Positions 16,166-24,417 of a stretch of 64,000 nt of DNA are shown piece after piece. The position numbers were made by a program, and so were the translations under genes. Each line of letters starts with the position of its first letter. The first letter of the stretch is position 1. The notes below the pieces were generated by a model. That model saw only the letters and a list, made by a program, of their open reading frames with translations. It made no database searches and was not told where the DNA came from. The stretch is taken from the NCBI GenBank assembly GCA_040776985.1, contig JAXGZL010000003.1, forward strand, positions 67,785 through 131,784, read 5' to 3'. Origin of the DNA: UBA6115 sp040776985 (lineage in GTDB: Bacteria > Bacillota > Clostridia > Christensenellales > Aristaeellaceae).

Positions 16166-17194
16166 TCATGCATCCTTGCCCAGGGTGATAAAGCGTTCAA
16201 AGTCAGGCAAAATGCCGATGCCATCCGGGTAGTGGGCGGCGAACTGGGGCACCGCGTGGCTGGGGAAGGAATTGCCCTCAATAAACTCCGGCCCCTGGGG
16301 CGTGATGGCCACATCCCAGGCCACAAAGCGCAGCTGGGGAACCAGCCGCATCGCCTCCAGGCAGGCCTGCCTGGCCTCTTCAAAGAAGGGCACCTGAAAG
16401 CCGGTGATGGGGGTGTCGGTCAGCGGATGGCGGGAAAACTCCTGCCCCTTTTTGTCCGCAGCCACGGTGTTGATGACGCCGCTTGAAAGTTCTACCCGGG
16501 CGGCCATGCCGCCGCAGTCCACATTGTCCATCACCCGGCCGTTGCCGATGCGCATGAAGGCGTAGACGATGCCGGCGTCCTTGTCGCCAATCAGGGTGGC
16601 GATGCGGATGGTGTTGACGCTGCCGGGGTAGATGGCGGCCATGTCAGCGTGCTGCGAAAGGGCTTCCTCCAGGATGCAGTCCCCCTTGTCCCGCAGGCGC
16701 TTTAACAGGGCCTTGGCGTCCTTCAGCTCCTCCGGTTCCAGCCGCTCCACCCCGATGCCGCTGGAGCCCTCCAGGGGCTTGGCGAACAGGGCACCTTTTC
16801 CTACGCAGAAGTCCTTCAGCGCGGATTCCGTGGTGGCGGCGTCCACCCGCATCCAGGCCCGCTTCACCCATTTGGAAAAGGTTTGGTTGAACAGGGTTTT
16901 GTCATCAAAGAAGCGCCAGTATTCCTTGTCGTTCATCCGACGGACGATGTCATTGCTGATGCCCCGGGTGATGACGGTCTTGCGCTGGGCATGGTTTAGG
17001 CGGTCCATCCGGGCAATCATATAGTCCATATACCCGGCGTTGTAGCGGATGCCGCAGACCAGCAGGTCTGCCAGCAGGAAGGGGGTGGGCTTGCCACTTT
17101 GGGCGCGGATCATGCGGAGGGTTTCCCGGAAGCGCCGGGTGTCCATCTGAAAGAGGCGTTTAAAGAAAAAACTCAGCTTGCTCATATCACACAT
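16166..17194 (-). CDS. Sugar-transfer-associated ATP-grasp family protein
   Basis: 342 aa. The N-terminal helical part is basic. The ATP-grasp core shows ALFAKPLEGSSGIGVERL (glycine-rich nucleotide loop), DCILEEALSQH (adenine contact), SVNTIRIATL, and the Mg-binding FVAWDVAITPQGPEFIEGNSF near the C-terminus. This is the pattern of the sugar-transfer-associated ATP-grasp family (PF14397), often found in capsule or polysaccharide loci; no glycosyltransferases are adjacent here. The product and substrate are unknown. The ORF start overlaps the ychF stop by 8 bp; an ATG at 17185 just after that stop is an equally possible start, and no strong RBS is visible for either. Confidence 0.75.
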   Translation of the reverse strand: MCDMSKLSFFFKRLFQMDTRRFRETLRMIRAQSGKPTPFLLADLLVCGIRYNAGYMDYMIARMDRLNHAQRKTVITRGISNDIVRRMNDKEYWRFFDDKTLFNQTFSKWVKRAWMRVDAATTESALKDFCVGKGALFAKPLEGSSGIGVERLEPEELKDAKALLKRLRDKGDCILEEALSQHADMAAIYPGSVNTIRIATLIGDKDAGIVYAFMRIGNGRVMDNVDCGGMAARVELSSGVINTVAADKKGQEFSRHPLTDTPITGFQVPFFEEARQACLEAMRLVPQLRFVAWDVAITPQGPEFIEGNSFPSHAVPQFAAHYPDGIGILPDFERFITLGKDA

Positions 17195-18284
17195 TAAAGC
17201 GGAACAGCGTCACGTCGCCGTCCTGCATCACATAGTCCTTCCCCTCGCTGCGCACCAGGCCTTTTTCGCGGCAGGCAGCCATGCTGCCTTGGGCCATGAG
17301 GGCGTCAAAGGGGACGATTTCAGCCCGGATAAAGCCCCGCTCAAAATCCGTGTGGATCTTGCCAGCGGCCTGGGGCGCCTTGGTGCCCTGGGGGATGGTC
17401 CAGGCGCGGCACTCGTCCTCACCCACCGTCATGAAGGAGATGAGGCCCAGCAGGCGATAGCTGGCCTTGATCAATTGATCCAGCCCGCTTTCGCCCAGGC
17501 CCAGCTCCTCAATGTACAGGGCTTTTTCCTCCTGGGGCAGGGAGGCGATCTCCTCCTCAATCCTGGCGCTGATGACGATGGTTTCTGCCTTTTCCCTGGC
17601 CGCCTGCTCCAGCGCGCGCTGCAGCAGGGGAAGCTCCTCCGGGGATTTGCCCAGCTCGTCCTCCGCCACATTGGCGGCGTAGATGACCGGCTTATCCGTC
17701 AGCAAAAACCAGTGCCTGCTGAGGGCCCGCTCCTCCTCCGTCAGGGGGCAGAGCCGCGCCGGCTGGCCTGATTCCAGGAAGGCCAGCATCTTATCCGCCA
17801 GCTCAGTCTCCTCCTGGTACTTTTTCTCCCCGGTTTTAAACAGCTTCCGGGCCTTTTCGCCCCGCTTCTGCAGGGTTTCCATGTCGGCAAAGATCAATTC
17901 CAGGTTCAGCGTTTCCATGTCCCTGAGCGGATCCACCGAGCCCTCCACGTGGATGACGTTGTCATCCGCAAAGCAGCGCACCACATGGAGGATGGCGTCC
18001 ACCTCCCGGATGTGGGAGAGGAAGCGGTTGCCAAGGCCCTCCCCGTGGCTGGCGCCCCGCACCAGGCCTGCGATGTCCACAAACTCCACCGCCGCGTGGG
18101 TGGTCTTTTTAGGCTTGTACATGGCGGAAAGCGCGTCCACCCGGCTGTCCGGCACGGACACCACCCCGGTGTTGGGCTCGATGGTGCAAAAGGGATAGTT
18201 GGCGGCCTGGGCCCCGGCGTTGGTGATGGCGTTAAACAGGGTGCTTTTACCCACATTGGGCAAGCCCACAATTCCAAGCTTCAT
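17187..18284 (-). CDS. ychF: Redox-regulated ATPase YchF (OLA1 family)
   Basis: 365 aa, standard length. The Obg-family P-loop is GLPNVGKST (G1). The NYPFCTIEPN effector stretch and DIAGLVRGAS (G3) are clear, followed by the atypical G4 region (YAANVAED) that gives ATP preference. A coiled-coil lies between about 130 and 200, and the C-terminal TGS domain ends at KGLVRSEGKDYVMQDGDV. YchF binds ribosomes and influences translation and oxidative stress response. Upstream is the rpmB terminator; downstream it is coupled to the ATP-grasp gene. Confidence 0.96.
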   Translation of the reverse strand: MKLGIVGLPNVGKSTLFNAITNAGAQAANYPFCTIEPNTGVVSVPDSRVDALSAMYKPKKTTHAAVEFVDIAGLVRGASHGEGLGNRFLSHIREVDAILHVVRCFADDNVIHVEGSVDPLRDMETLNLELIFADMETLQKRGEKARKLFKTGEKKYQEETELADKMLAFLESGQPARLCPLTEEERALSRHWFLLTDKPVIYAANVAEDELGKSPEELPLLQRALEQAAREKAETIVISARIEEEIASLPQEEKALYIEELGLGESGLDQLIKASYRLLGLISFMTVGEDECRAWTIPQGTKAPQAAGKIHTDFERGFIRAEIVPFDALMAQGSMAACREKGLVRSEGKDYVMQDGDVTLFRFNV

Positions 18285-18380
18285 CCTTCAGTGACTCCTC
18301 TCAAACAAACAGCCTTATTATACTGTGTGTTCCCCGCGCTGGCAATAAAGCAAGCCCCGGGGAAAGCGTATTTTGGCATC

Positions 18381-18406
18381 AAAAAAAGGGCCGTCTGGCC
18401 CTTTTG
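18381..18406 (-). terminator. Terminator of rpmB
   Basis: AAGGGCC / GGCCCTT hairpin with TTTTTTT tail on the minus strand, 14 bp after the rpmB stop. Confidence 0.9.
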
Positions 18407-18419
18407 GCGAACACCGGCC

Positions 18420-18641
18420 TTATGAAGCCTGGCTGTCCGCACGCATCCGGGGCATGGCGCGCTGCACATTGCCGCTGCGCAGGCAGCGGGTGCACACGTA
18501 CAGCCGCATGGGGCGGCCTTCCTTCACCACACGGATGTTCTGCACATTGGGGGCCCAGGTCCGGTTGCTCTTGCGGTTGGAATGGCTGACCTTATGGCCG
18601 CTCATCAGGCCCTTTTCGCACACTTGACAAAACTTTCCCAT
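18420..18641 (-). CDS. rpmB: 50S ribosomal protein L28
   Basis: 73 aa. The L28 signature is complete: CQVCEKGLMSGHKVSHSNRKSNRTWAPN (quoted in part), then KEGRPMRLYVCTRCLRSG. Four cysteines in two CxxC pairs (C5/C8 and C50/C53 region) make this the zinc-binding form. It is about ten residues longer than usual at the C-terminus. Monocistronic with its own terminator. Confidence 0.97.
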   Translation of the reverse strand: MGKFCQVCEKGLMSGHKVSHSNRKSNRTWAPNVQNIRVVKEGRPMRLYVCTRCLRSGNVQRAMPRMRADSQAS

Positions 18642-18804
18642 CTCTATTCCCTCCCTGTGGGATCAAACTACCGCAGCCTGCCTGCCGCGGCGGGATGACA
18701 GCCAAAGTAATATAGCACAGGCGCGGCATAATGGCAAGCGGAAAAACAGGGGAAATTGATGCCACCGGGAACTGATGAAGGCAATGCTGGATCTTGTGGT
18801 GTTC

Positions 18805-18833
18805 TTGGCATACAGGGGCAGCTGTGGTATAAT
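18805..18833 (+). promoter_or_regulatory. Promoter of P-loop/rubrerythrin operon
   Basis: TTGGCA (18805-18810), 17-bp spacer, TATAAT (18828-18833); about 36 bp before the start codon at 18870. Confidence 0.75.
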
Positions 18834-18869
18834 CAAGGCAACCAATACATAATAAAGGGGGAATGTCCC

Positions 18870-19280
18870 ATGATACAAGTCATTCACGGAAAGAAGGGCA
18901 CAGGCAAAACCAAACGCATTATCGACATGGCCAATGACGCTGTCCAGGACCGCCATGGCGATATTGTTTTTGTGGATGATGACAACCGCTACATGTTTGA
19001 CCTCCGCCATGAAATCCGCTTTGTGAACGCGGGCGAATACGGCATGGTGGGGCCGGAGATGTTCTACGGCTTTCTCTGCGGCATGCTGGCTCAGAACTTC
19101 GATGTGACCACGGTGTTTATCGACGCCTTTCTGAAGCTGGTGAATGTGAAGCCAGATGAAACCGAATGGTTCTTCAATAAATTGGAGTGGCTGGGGGATA
19201 ACAGGAACATCAACTTTGTCCTTTCCATCAGCTGCGATGACGCGGACGCCCCGGAATACATCAGAAAGCACTTCATCTGA
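18870..19280 (+). CDS. Small P-loop ATP/GTP-binding protein
   Basis: 136 aa from the ATG at 18870 (RBS GGGGGA). The Walker A motif GKKGTGKT lies at residues 6-13 and a Walker B-like TTVFIDAF near residue 88. The protein is only one compact alpha/beta domain with no partner domain, and the sequence ends EYIRKHF. I do not recognise a characterised family; it resembles stand-alone ATP-binding proteins annotated as hypothetical in Clostridia. It precedes the rubredoxin/rubrerythrin gene by 9 bp, so the two are likely one transcript, but a functional link is not obvious. Confidence 0.7.
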   Translation: MIQVIHGKKGTGKTKRIIDMANDAVQDRHGDIVFVDDDNRYMFDLRHEIRFVNAGEYGMVGPEMFYGFLCGMLAQNFDVTTVFIDAFLKLVNVKPDETEWFFNKLEWLGDNRNINFVLSISCDDADAPEYIRKHFI

Positions 19281-19289
19281 TAAAATTTT

Positions 19290-19979
19290 ATGAAATGGAT
19301 CTGCAAAATCTGCGGCTATATCCACGAAGGGGACGCGCCGCCCGCCATTTGTCCGGTCTGCAAGGCTGACAGCAGCAAGTTTGAGCTGCTGGAGGAAAAA
19401 CCCGCAGAAAGCAAACAGGCAAAAAAAGAGAAAACACTAGCCCGCTGGATCTGCAATGTCTGCGGCTATATCCACGAAGGGGATGCGCCGCCGGATATCT
19501 GCCCGGTGTGCAAGGTGGGCAGGGAGCATTTTGAGCCCTATGAGCGCCAGCGCGTCTTTGCGGAGATGCACCGCCTGGGGGTGGCCCGTGGCGTGGACAG
19601 CCAGGTCTTCGCGGGCATCAAGGCCCAGTGCCTGGCCGCCTGTGAGGATGTGGGGCAGTGTCTGGCCATGGCCCGCGCGGCGGACCGGGAGGGATATCCC
19701 GAGGTGGCGGAGGCGCTGCGCCGCATCGCCCAGGAAAAGTCCGGCCACGCGGCCAGGCTTTATGAGCTGATGGGGGAAGGGATTGCCCCGGAAAGCGAGG
19801 GCAATCTGCGCCTGCTGACGGAGGCGGAGTTGACCGGCTGTCAGGAGGCGAAGGCCATCTCCCAAAGGGCAGGGGCCCTGGGCCTGGAGGAAATCCGCGA
19901 CGCCCTGCTTGAGATCGCCCGGGACCGGGCCAGGCATGGCCGGGCGGTGGAGGGGCTGCTGAAAAGACTGTTCTCCTGA
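19290..19979 (+). CDS. Tandem rubredoxin-like plus rubrerythrin-like protein
   Basis: 229 aa. Two near-identical rubredoxin-type modules sit at residues 3-30 and 52-80, each with CxxCGYIHEGDAPP and CPVC, giving two predicted Fe(Cys)4 or Zn(Cys)4 sites. Residues about 95-229 form a ferritin-like four-helix domain. The second half of the bundle keeps E-x-x-H as QEKSGH, but the matching motif near the C-terminus reads RDRARH, with Asp/Arg where Glu is usual, so the di-iron site may be altered. Normal rubrerythrins carry one rubredoxin module. A role in peroxide reduction or electron transfer is inferred from the family. Confidence 0.85.
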   Translation: MKWICKICGYIHEGDAPPAICPVCKADSSKFELLEEKPAESKQAKKEKTLARWICNVCGYIHEGDAPPDICPVCKVGREHFEPYERQRVFAEMHRLGVARGVDSQVFAGIKAQCLAACEDVGQCLAMARAADREGYPEVAEALRRIAQEKSGHAARLYELMGEGIAPESEGNLRLLTEAELTGCQEAKAISQRAGALGLEEIRDALLEIARDRARHGRAVEGLLKRLFS

Positions 19980-20043
19980 TATAAAAACCCGAAACATGGA
20001 GGAAGCGCTGAAAAGCCTTCCTCTTTTTTGGCCCTTTGTGACA

Positions 20044-20072
20044 TTGACAGGGGGAGGACACCCCTATATAAT
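20044..20072 (+). promoter_or_regulatory. Consensus promoter of nrdA
   Basis: TTGACA (20044-20049), 17-bp spacer, TATAAT (20067-20072). Confidence 0.85.
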
Positions 20073-20092
20073 GCGCATACAATTGAACGCGC

Positions 20093-20106
20093 TACCATAT
20101 ATGGTA
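20093..20106 (+). promoter_or_regulatory. Candidate NrdR box upstream of nrdA
   Basis: TACCATATATGGTA is a perfect 14-bp palindrome with the ATATAT core of NrdR boxes, between the -10 and the nrdA start. The TATATA at 20065-20070, overlapping the -10, lies 32 bp away (about three helical turns), as in paired NrdR boxes. nrdR itself is immediately downstream of nrdA. Confidence 0.55.
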
Positions 20107-20128
20107 TTGAGAGCTGAAAGGACAGCAC

Positions 20129-22687
20129 ATGGAAAAGACATTGAGCATCCCTTCCCGGATCACCAAGCGCAGTGGCAACCAGGAGGCTTATGACAGCCGC
20201 AAAATCCGGGAGGCCATCCGCAAATCCTTCCTGGGGACCGATACCCAGGTTTCAGACAGCAAGCTGGACGCGCTGGTGGAGCAGGCGGAGGCGCTGATCA
20301 TCCGGGAGATCGCCGCGGGGCAGGCTTTCTCGGTGGAGTTTGTGCAGGACAAGGTGGAGCAGGCGCTGATGGAGGCGGACTGCTTCCCCCAGGCCAAGGC
20401 CTATATCCTCTACCGGGAAACCCGGCGCAGGCTGCGGGAGGACAGGCAGCGCCTGCTGGCCTTTTTCCCGGATCTGCCGCCCCTGGCCCAGACCCTGGCG
20501 GGCATTGGGCGGGATTTCCCCGCGGAGCCCTATTCCCTGGGGGCGCTGAACCGCAAATTCCAGTCCCTTTATAAGGAAGACAGGGAGCTGGAGGAGCGGG
20601 TGGCGCTGCTGGTGCGCGCCGCCCTGGAACTGACCGACAAGGAAGCCTCCCGCTGGGAGATGATCGCGGGCAGGCTGTACAGCTGCCTGTACCACTACCG
20701 CCTGGAAGACCGGGTCAGGAAGCTGGGAATCAACAGCTATCCTGAAAAGATGCGCTACCTGGACCGGGAAGGCCTGCTGGCAAAGTCCATGCTGGAAACC
20801 TATTCCCAGGCAGATCTGGAAGAAGCCTATCAGCTGATCCAGCCGGAGCGGGATCACCTGCTGCCCTATTCCGGGCTTGACCTGCTGGTGCGCCGCTATG
20901 TAATCCATGACCGGAAGCACCGGGGGCTGGAGAGCATCCAGGAGATGTACCTGAACATCGCCCTGTTCCTGGCCATCCCGGAAAAGCCGGACATGCGCCT
21001 TTATTGGGTGAAGCGCTTCTATGACATGCTGAGCCTGCTTTTGGTCACCATGGCCACCCCCACCCTGACCAACGCCAGAAAGCCCTATCACCAGCTGAGC
21101 TCCTGCTTCATTGACACGGTGCCCGATGACCTGCAGGGCATCTACCACAGCATCTCCAACTTCGCCAATGTCTCAAAGTTCGGCGGCGGCATGGGCCTGT
21201 ATTTTGGCAAGGTGCGCGCCCATGGCTCGGACATCCGGGGCTTTGAGGGGGCAGCCGGCGGGGTAATCCGCTGGATCCGCCTGGCCAATGACACCGCCGT
21301 GGCGGTGGACCAGCTGGGCGTGCGCCAGGGGGCAGTGGCGGTGTACCTGGACGTGTGGCACCGGGACCTGCCGGAGTTTTTACAGCTGCGCACCAACAAC
21401 GGGGATGACCGGATGAAGGCCCACGATGTCTTCCCGGCGGTCTGCATGCCGGACTACTTCTGGCAGCAGGTGCGCGACAACATCGAGGGGGACTGGCACC
21501 TCTTTGACCCCCATGAGATCAGAAAGAAAAAGGGCTGGGCGCTGGAGGACAGCTTTGGCGAGGCCTGGACAGAGAAATACCGGGAATGCGTGGCGGACCA
21601 GACCCTGAGCCGCCGGGTGATCCCCATCAAGGAGCTGGTGCGCCTGGTGATCAAGTCCGCCGTGGAGACCGGCACCCCCTTTGTTTTCAACCGGGACCTG
21701 GTGAACCGGATGAACCCCAACCCCCACCAGGGGATGATCTACTGCAGCAACCTGTGCACGGAAATCGCCCAGAACATGAGCGCGGTGCAGGGGGTGTCCC
21801 AGGAGATTAAGACCATTGACGGGGAAACGGTGGTGGTGAACATCACCAAGCCTGGGGACTATGTGGTGTGCAACCTGGCCAGCCTCAACCTGGGCCGCAT
21901 CCAGGTGGAGGACAAGGAGGAGCTGGAAAGCCTGATCACAGCCGGCATCCGGGCCCTTGACAATGTGATTGACCTGAACTATTACCCGGTGCCCTATGCC
22001 CAGGTCAACAACAAGCGCTACCGCCCGGTGGGCCTGGGGGTGAGCGGCTATCACCACATGCTGGCCAAGCGCTTCATCGACTGGGAGACGGAGGAGCACC
22101 TGAAGTTCGCCGACCAGGTGTTTGAGGACATCAACTACTTCGCCATCGCCGCCAGCAACAGCCTGGCCAGGGAAAAGGGCAGTTATCCGCTCTTCCCCGG
22201 AAGCGACTGGGAGAACGGGGAATATTTCGCCAAACGGGACTATGATTCCCCCCGCTGGCAGGAACTCAAGGAACAGGTGGCAAAGGATGGCCTGCGCAAC
22301 GGCTATCTGTTGGCCGTGGCGCCCACCTCCAGCATTTCCATCATCGCCGGCACTACGGCGGGAACCGACCCCATCATGAGCCGCTTCTACTATGACGAGA
22401 AGAAAAATGGCCTCATTCCAAGGGCTGCGCCGGACCTGGACGCGGACACCTACTGGTATTACAAGAGCGCCCATCAGATCAACCAGCTCTGGTCCGTCCG
22501 GGCCTGCGGCGTGCGCCAGCGTCATGTGGACCAGGCCCAGAGCATGAACCTCTACATCACCAACGACTACAGCTTCCGCCAGGTGCTGGAACTGTACATC
22601 AGCGCCTGGGAAGAAGGGGTGAAAACCATCTACTACATCCGCTCCAAATCCCTGGAGGTGGAGGACTGCGAAAGCTGCTCCACCTGA
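20129..22687 (+). CDS. nrdA: Ribonucleoside-diphosphate reductase, alpha subunit (class Ia R1)
   Basis: 852 aa. It reduces NDPs to dNDPs with the NrdB radical. Residues about 7-95 are an ATP-cone (ITKRSGNQEAYDSRKIREAI), the allosteric activity site. The catalytic residues are in place: C326 (QLSSCFID) and C581 (VVCNLAS) as the redox pair, C543 within NLCTE as the thiyl radical site, and C847/C850 in the C-terminal CESC tail for re-reduction. The tail separates it from class II enzymes of similar length. The promoter, a candidate NrdR box and the ATP-cone suggest tight control of dNTP synthesis. A multi-hairpin element and a terminator follow the stop. Confidence 0.94.
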   Translation: MEKTLSIPSRITKRSGNQEAYDSRKIREAIRKSFLGTDTQVSDSKLDALVEQAEALIIREIAAGQAFSVEFVQDKVEQALMEADCFPQAKAYILYRETRRRLREDRQRLLAFFPDLPPLAQTLAGIGRDFPAEPYSLGALNRKFQSLYKEDRELEERVALLVRAALELTDKEASRWEMIAGRLYSCLYHYRLEDRVRKLGINSYPEKMRYLDREGLLAKSMLETYSQADLEEAYQLIQPERDHLLPYSGLDLLVRRYVIHDRKHRGLESIQEMYLNIALFLAIPEKPDMRLYWVKRFYDMLSLLLVTMATPTLTNARKPYHQLSSCFIDTVPDDLQGIYHSISNFANVSKFGGGMGLYFGKVRAHGSDIRGFEGAAGGVIRWIRLANDTAVAVDQLGVRQGAVAVYLDVWHRDLPEFLQLRTNNGDDRMKAHDVFPAVCMPDYFWQQVRDNIEGDWHLFDPHEIRKKKGWALEDSFGEAWTEKYRECVADQTLSRRVIPIKELVRLVIKSAVETGTPFVFNRDLVNRMNPNPHQGMIYCSNLCTEIAQNMSAVQGVSQEIKTIDGETVVVNITKPGDYVVCNLASLNLGRIQVEDKEELESLITAGIRALDNVIDLNYYPVPYAQVNNKRYRPVGLGVSGYHHMLAKRFIDWETEEHLKFADQVFEDINYFAIAASNSLAREKGSYPLFPGSDWENGEYFAKRDYDSPRWQELKEQVAKDGLRNGYLLAVAPTSSISIIAGTTAGTDPIMSRFYYDEKKNGLIPRAAPDLDADTYWYYKSAHQINQLWSVRACGVRQRHVDQAQSMNLYITNDYSFRQVLELYISAWEEGVKTIYYIRSKSLEVEDCESCST

Positions 22688-22711
22688 TCGTGGCGCCATA
22701 TGGTTTGTCTG

Positions 22712-22918
22712 AATTCAGAATGTAGACAAACTATATCAAAGGGGTGTTTCAGAGGGCACAGCCCTCTGAGTGAAATCGTATCGCCCGGCTTTGCCGGGCG
22801 GGCGGGGCATTGCGTAGCAATGCATTCCACGCATTTTCGCTGGCCGGGAGCCAAGCTCCCAAGCGAAAATGCCCGTTCCTCCTAAACGACAAAGTGTCCG
22901 CAGACACTTTGTCGACAC
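22712..22918 (+). repeat. Multi-hairpin intergenic element, copy B
   Basis: This is the inverted copy of the element at 5911-6110. Read on the plus strand, in the sense of nrdA, it holds the hairpins CAGAGGG / CCCTCTG (22750-22768), CGCCCGG / CCGGGCG, GCATTGC / GCAATGC, GCATTTTCGCT / AGCGAAAATGC with the inner tip GGGAGC / GCTCCC, and the GACAAAGTGTC inverted repeat (22888-22914). At its nrdA-proximal end GTTTGTCT and AGACAAAC form an additional arm. Compared with copy A, the inner tip shows a compensatory A-T to G-C pair change, which suggests selection for structure. Confidence 0.85.
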
Positions 22919-22920
22919 TC

Positions 22921-22957
22921 AAAGGCCCGCATCCTGTGATGGATGCGGGCCTTTTCA
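22921..22957. terminator. Bidirectional terminator between nrdA and nrdR
   Basis: AAAGGCCCGCATCC pairs with GGATGCGGGCCTTTT; the plus-strand tail is TTTT and the minus-strand tail TTT. It serves both convergent genes. Confidence 0.85.
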
Positions 22958-22968
22958 GCGAAACAATA

Positions 22969-23451
22969 TCAGTGGCTGCCCAGGTCGTCCTTCATGCGGT
23001 TTTCTTTCATGATGCGGCTGAGCTCATACATGAAGGTGGGGATGTCGGTGAACTGGCGGTAGACCGAGGCGAAGCGGATGTAGGCCACCTCATCCAGCTC
23101 CCGCAGGGCTTCCATCACCCGCTCGCCGATTTGGTGGGTGGTGATCTCCTGCTGCATGCTGTTGTAGGCGAACTGTTCCACCTGGGTGACAATCCGGTCA
23201 ATGTCCTGGGCGGCCACCGGGCGCTTGTGGCAGGCGTGGATGATGCCCGCCCGGATCTTGTCCGCGTCAAACAGCTCCCGGGTCTGATCCTTTTTGATCA
23301 CCAAAAGGTGGATGGTCTCCACCTTTTCATAGGTGGTGAAGCGCTTGCCGCAGGCGATGCACTCCCGCCTGCGCCGGATGCTGGCGCCGTCATCGGTTGG
23401 CCTGGAGTCCACCACCCGGCTGTCCTCGGAATTGCAAAACTGGCATTTCAT
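22969..23451 (-). CDS. nrdR: Transcriptional repressor NrdR
   Basis: 160 aa. The zinc ribbon MKCQFC ... CIACGKRFTTYE occupies 1-45 and the ATP-cone domain 46-140 (VIKKDQTRELFDADKIRAGI and further). NrdR senses ATP/dATP and represses ribonucleotide reductase genes. It is convergent with nrdA, separated by the repeat and the terminator, which fits the candidate NrdR boxes before nrdA. Confidence 0.96.
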   Translation of the reverse strand: MKCQFCNSEDSRVVDSRPTDDGASIRRRRECIACGKRFTTYEKVETIHLLVIKKDQTRELFDADKIRAGIIHACHKRPVAAQDIDRIVTQVEQFAYNSMQQEITTHQIGERVMEALRELDEVAYIRFASVYRQFTDIPTFMYELSRIMKENRMKDDLGSH

Positions 23452-23577
23452 GGCATCACGTTCCTTGTGCTTTTGGCTGAGTATACCGTTTCTTTGAATG
23501 TTTGTCCATCAAGCAATCCCATGGAACGCATATTTGATCTGTTCCGTCTATTCAGGTGAATGAGAAGGAGGATTGTC

Positions 23578-24417
23578 ATGAAAAAATTGGCCTTAGCACT
23601 TGCCCTGATCATATGTCTGATACCGCTGCTTGCCTTGGCTAAAACAAGCGAAGAGGAAGCGCTGGAAAAAGCCTATCAACACCTGCTGGAACAGCAAGGG
23701 GTGGCCAGAGAGGCGCTTAACCCCTATCAATCAGGCTACGATAAAAATGGAAAAAGCTGGCGCTTCAGCTTTTTGCTGAAGGAAAAACAGGAGGAAACCG
23801 ACAACCTTTATGTGGTGGTGTTCAGGAATGACGGCAGCCTGGTGGAGATGATCACGCCCAGGCAGCTCAATCCTGTTGAGCGTTTTAACCGGGATGGCTT
23901 TGAAGCCAGGCCTTATACCACAGCCAGTCTGATGGCAATGAAGCAGAAATGGGGGGATCAGCTGGAGCTGCTGATGGCGGAGGTGGCGCGCAAAAGCAGT
24001 TATCCCTCCCAGGATCAGGACTATAAGCTGAATCTGATGCGCGCCCTCACTCTGGACATCAGGCCTGCTGATGCAGGGGCGCTCAGCCAGGATGAAGCGC
24101 GGAAAAAGGCGGAGGCAGCCATTTTGACAGCCGCCCCCTGGTCAGATGAGAAGCTGGCAAAATATGTGCCGCAGGCAGCCTTCCACCATGTCTCCAGAGA
24201 GCTGGGAAAGCCTGTATGGCAGTTTATCTATGATTTGGATGCGGCATGGCTGGATCAATACGCACAGGTGGCAAGGCTGTTTGGCGGGCAGGAGAAAATG
24301 CCGATTTATGTCAGCGTGCGCGTAGACGCGTTCACAGGGGCCCTGATGGGGGAGGTGGACACGGTCTATGCCATCAAAGATGGTTATGCCAATGCACCCT
24401 TCAGTTTTGTGAAGTGA
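23578..24417 (+). CDS. Exported protein, PepSY-like
   Basis: About 279 aa from the ATG at 23578, 6 nt after AAGGAGG. Signal peptide 1-21 (MKKLALALALIICLIPLLALA). Two similar segments are visible, each with a helix rich in EEA/DEA followed by strands such as SWRFSFLLKEK and VWQFIYDLDA and a terminal VDAFTGAL; the second looks like a PepSY-type domain, which in other exported proteins inhibits or modulates peptidases. No enzymatic motif is visible. Its 3' end overlaps the 3' end of the convergent ABC ATPase gene by 17 bp. Confidence 0.6.
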   Translation: MKKLALALALIICLIPLLALAKTSEEEALEKAYQHLLEQQGVAREALNPYQSGYDKNGKSWRFSFLLKEKQEETDNLYVVVFRNDGSLVEMITPRQLNPVERFNRDGFEARPYTTASLMAMKQKWGDQLELLMAEVARKSSYPSQDQDYKLNLMRALTLDIRPADAGALSQDEARKKAEAAILTAAPWSDEKLAKYVPQAAFHHVSRELGKPVWQFIYDLDAAWLDQYAQVARLFGGQEKMPIYVSVRVDAFTGALMGEVDTVYAIKDGYANAPFSFVK

